This document shows, one piece after another, positions 61,401 through 64,000 of a stretch of DNA of 64,000 nucleotides. The position numbers and the translations under genes are program-made. The notes under the pieces are model-generated. The model was given only the letters and a program-made list of their open reading frames with translations, had not been told where the DNA came from and did not search any database. Origin of the DNA: Antitrichia curtipendula (taxonomy: Eukaryota; Streptophyta; Bryopsida; Hypnales; Leucodontaceae); contig OX579635.1 in the NCBI GenBank assembly GCA_951230915.1, positions 26,598,001-26,662,000 of the forward strand, given 5' to 3'. The stretch's first letter is position 1. Each line of letters starts with the position of its first letter.

Positions 61401-62423
61401 AACCATACGGGAACTAGAAAACCTAAGGTAGGTACACCCAAAACCGCCACTTTTTGCTACTGATCCTAGTTACTACTATTAGACTGGTCAAATTTTCATA
61501 TTCTTGTTGGCAAGTGAAAGGAGGTTTCAACACACCAGACAACGTGGCATTTGGACATCATATGCTAAAGTTATTAAGGGTCAAAGTTTGTTTCTGAAAG
61601 CGCTCCATCCACATAGGTACATAACTGATTTTGGAAATGTACACAACATGTAGATGGTGCTTTAAGGTCAGGTGCCATTTTGGGGGTGCCTACTTTAATG
61701 GTCCAGAATTACTTTGAAGATTGATCCACGTGGATCCAAGAGGAAGAAGATTGATGAACAAAACAAAGTGTAAAATTTAAATCTTGAATCAAAGGAAATG
61801 ATACAAAGTTTCATGCTTTTGTTTTGTTCAATTAACCTAGGCTAAGGGCCTTTTTACATGCTAGCCTGGTGGGCAAAGTGCAATAGGGGGTGCTACAAGT
61901 GGAAATACCAATTGCACTTTCATGTGGTCCCGATGGATGACGGAAGGATACAATAAGAACACGATACGTATTAGATCATCTCAAGATTCAGTAGCCTTCA
62001 CCAATGCAATTGTTCACGGACATCGATTGAAAATTGAGCTCCTCATTTTCCAATGCCCACCCCAGCAAGTAAATCAATTGAGCCTATTTTGTCTTATTTC
62101 TTAGATTATGCGCAAAGCCGTCCATCAGGCCAGTATGTAAGTATGCTCTAAGTTATTAGGCTTGATTTTGAGAGAATTGTTTACAAGAAATGGTTTTGTA
62201 TCTTGGAGGGGAAAATGTTTCAACCTACTAAACCCACTTAAATGCTAATCATGACTTGCCAAGCACGGACTGTATTTAGATTGCAAAGTCAAAGTCCTAT
62301 TCTCTATTTACGTTTGCATACCATGATTGCAAAAAAAATTGTACAAGCAACAAGCCCCATACCTTGCTTTAAGGAGATTTTTTTGTTTCCCTTTGGACTG
62401 CCGCCTAGGGAAGTGAATGTCAT
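61401..62423. other. AT-rich spacer, nothing recognised
   Basis: Composition drops back to the AT-rich background. No frame, splice pair or repeat terminus was recognised before the next TTAA-bounded element. Confidence 0.4.
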
Positions 62424-63101
62424 TTAATCCCTAAAGAACCAAAGAGACCACTTTAGGCTTTTTGAAAGCTTGGGCAAGCTCTATTGATTTCATAACTTGG
62501 TGTTATGTAGAGTATTATTTTGTGGATAATAAAGATAGAAAAAACATATGAAGCTATCTTTTGCTATGAATTTCTTAAAAATTCAAAAAAATAATTAATT
62601 AAAGGATATTAATTTTTTATTCTAACATTCTCATCATTAAGATTAAAAAATCTCAAATTCTACCAAAAGTTACTAGCATGTTAGTTTTATCTTTTATTCA
62701 ATAATACCTTCCACTTTACAAAAGAAAATTTAATGAATATGAAAGTTTTTCTGGTTAAATTTTTTTATATTCATATTTTCAACCCGTTTTCCAACTTTTT
62801 AATTAAAATGCACAAGTCATAGGACATATGTGTTTTTTTCTAAAAAATTTGAAAGAGAAAACTTCACCTTTTAGAAGGGCTAGAAAAAACTACATTTTAA
62901 AGTTTAGGCACATTGATTATGCAATCGGTGGGTATATTTACTCTAAAATTTTAGAACAATGTACTTGAACAAGTTAACTAAAGTATCCTATAGTTGAATT
63001 TGTTAAAAAATTAATATTGATGAAGATTTTGACTTTGCTTTGGAGACAAGTATTTTGAAGCAATTTTGGGCCTCTTAACATAAAAGAATTTTAGGGATTA
63101 A
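62424..63101. mobile_element. TTAA-bounded element, TTAATCCC variant
   Basis: Left TTAATCCCTAAAG and right TTTTAGGGATTAA match as inverted repeats at 12 of 13 positions. The same C-to-T change at both ends suggests a sub-family. Length is 678 bases. Non-coding. Confidence 0.6.
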
Positions 63102-64000
63102 GGGTTAAGCTTAGAAGAATGTGGAAGCCAATTAGTGGCCCGTAGATGACCTTCAAATTTATTGTAGAAATGAAGAATGCACCTATTGGTTGAAAAATCA
63201 AATCATTTTTGGCAAAGTACCTTGGTGAAAGGTCTTGTTCTTTCAGGAATAGGTGGGTTAAGAGATAATCCAATATCTTGGGAGGACTTTGAAATTGAAT
63301 GTATGAAGGAATTGACAACATCGCGACTAATCTAATAGGATGTATTACATTTCGCTTTTTCATGCAATTTTCAAAGTTGGTTGAACTTGTGATCAACTTT
63401 CAACCTCCACACCTTTTGTTCTATATCTCTAATGTTTAAATTCATAAAAATTTGAATCTATAGGGCTTCAAAGAGTCTCAAGTTTTAGAATGTACTCCAT
63501 TGGTTGTCATATACACTTGCATATAGATTGTCAAAGGGGAAAAAACATACAATCAAGAATTAGACTAGTAGGATATCTCTAAGTTATACTAAACATTAAA
63601 TGTGCTTGCGGGTGAATGCAAGAAAGACCGTCCACTTTGCGTAGCGTTTTCCACAGTACTCATGTTTTTTTTGGAAGTACTGTATAATTAGAAAACAATT
63701 TTAAAAAAATCTGAAAAATATGTTCAATGTATACACCTTTAAAAAGAAGTTACCTTAGGAAAGAAAAGCATAGAAAAATTCTCTAAGTAAGAGAACTGAA
63801 AAAGTGCAAAATCTCATGAAAATAGGTACTTTCACATTTTAATTTGTAAAAAATAGGAAAAACAATTTTTAAGGAAACTAAAAATTGGCCATTTGGGAGG
63901 ACTTTATAGGAAAGACATTTCACCAAAAAAATGATCTTGAAACAATTTTGAATGTTCAGAACTGCGCGCACAAGGGAGCCCTGTTTGCACGTATGTGGAG
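63102..64000. other. AT-rich spacer to window end
   Basis: About 63160-63250 is an inverted relative of 50965-51060 and 31500-31600, so it is repeat-derived. No gene was recognised. Confidence 0.4.

Noticed and set aside
1..64000. CRISPR arrays, bacterial operons, ribosome binding sites
   Set aside because: The genes have spliceosomal introns and the repeats lack regular spacer structure. The window is eukaryotic.
1..64000. tRNA genes and LTR retrotransposons
   Set aside because: No credible A/B-box pairs with a cloverleaf and no long direct repeats with TG..CA ends or polyprotein motifs were seen. A full scan would need software.

Overview
This is nuclear DNA of a land plant. The protein-coding genes are split by many short GT-AG introns of about 90-500 bases. 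Exons are near 50% GC, intergenic DNA is much more AT-rich, and the families are plant ones: a plant-type aldehyde oxidase and a clade-A AT-hook/PPC (AHL) protein. Short introns and very AT-rich, repeat-filled spacers suggest a bryophyte such as a moss, but that is an inference and the sequence shows nothing decisive. Nothing looks bacterial, viral or organellar.

Layout. 1-5.9 kb: repeats, including two TTAA-bounded elements, a degenerate tandem array and several strong palindromes. 6.0-13.3 kb (+): a complete 13-exon aldehyde oxidase gene. 15.5-20.1 kb (+): a five-exon gene for a long coiled-coil protein with a proline-rich N-terminus and seven 25-residue repeats. 20-34 kb: a gene-poor AT-rich block with TTAA-bounded elements, a MITE with perfect 23-bp ends, a foldback element and a small island of exon-like fragments near 26.1-26.7 kb. 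34.3-36.2 kb: GC-richer promoter-like DNA with a TATA box. 38.4-42.3 kb (+): a seven-exon gene for a single-KH, C-terminal RING protein resembling animal MEX-3. 42-58 kb: another repeat-rich desert holding a non-autonomous CACTA element with intact ends and a TTG target-site duplication. 58.3-59.1 kb (-): an intronless AHL coding sequence with a GC-rich leader and promoter region to about 61.4 kb. 61.4-64 kb: AT-rich repeats.

The four genes have unrelated jobs (aldehyde oxidation, a filament-like scaffold, RNA-linked ubiquitin ligase, chromatin binding) and do not form a pathway or cluster. The most unusual signal is a dispersed family whose ends read TTAA-CCCCTAAAG, with at least seven two-ended copies and many single ends, some inside introns of the aldehyde oxidase gene. 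The TTAA boundary recalls piggyBac-type transposition, which to my knowledge is rarely if ever described in land plants. Exon boundaries were derived by hand from reading frames, splice motifs and remembered family conservation. No alignment or database search was run.
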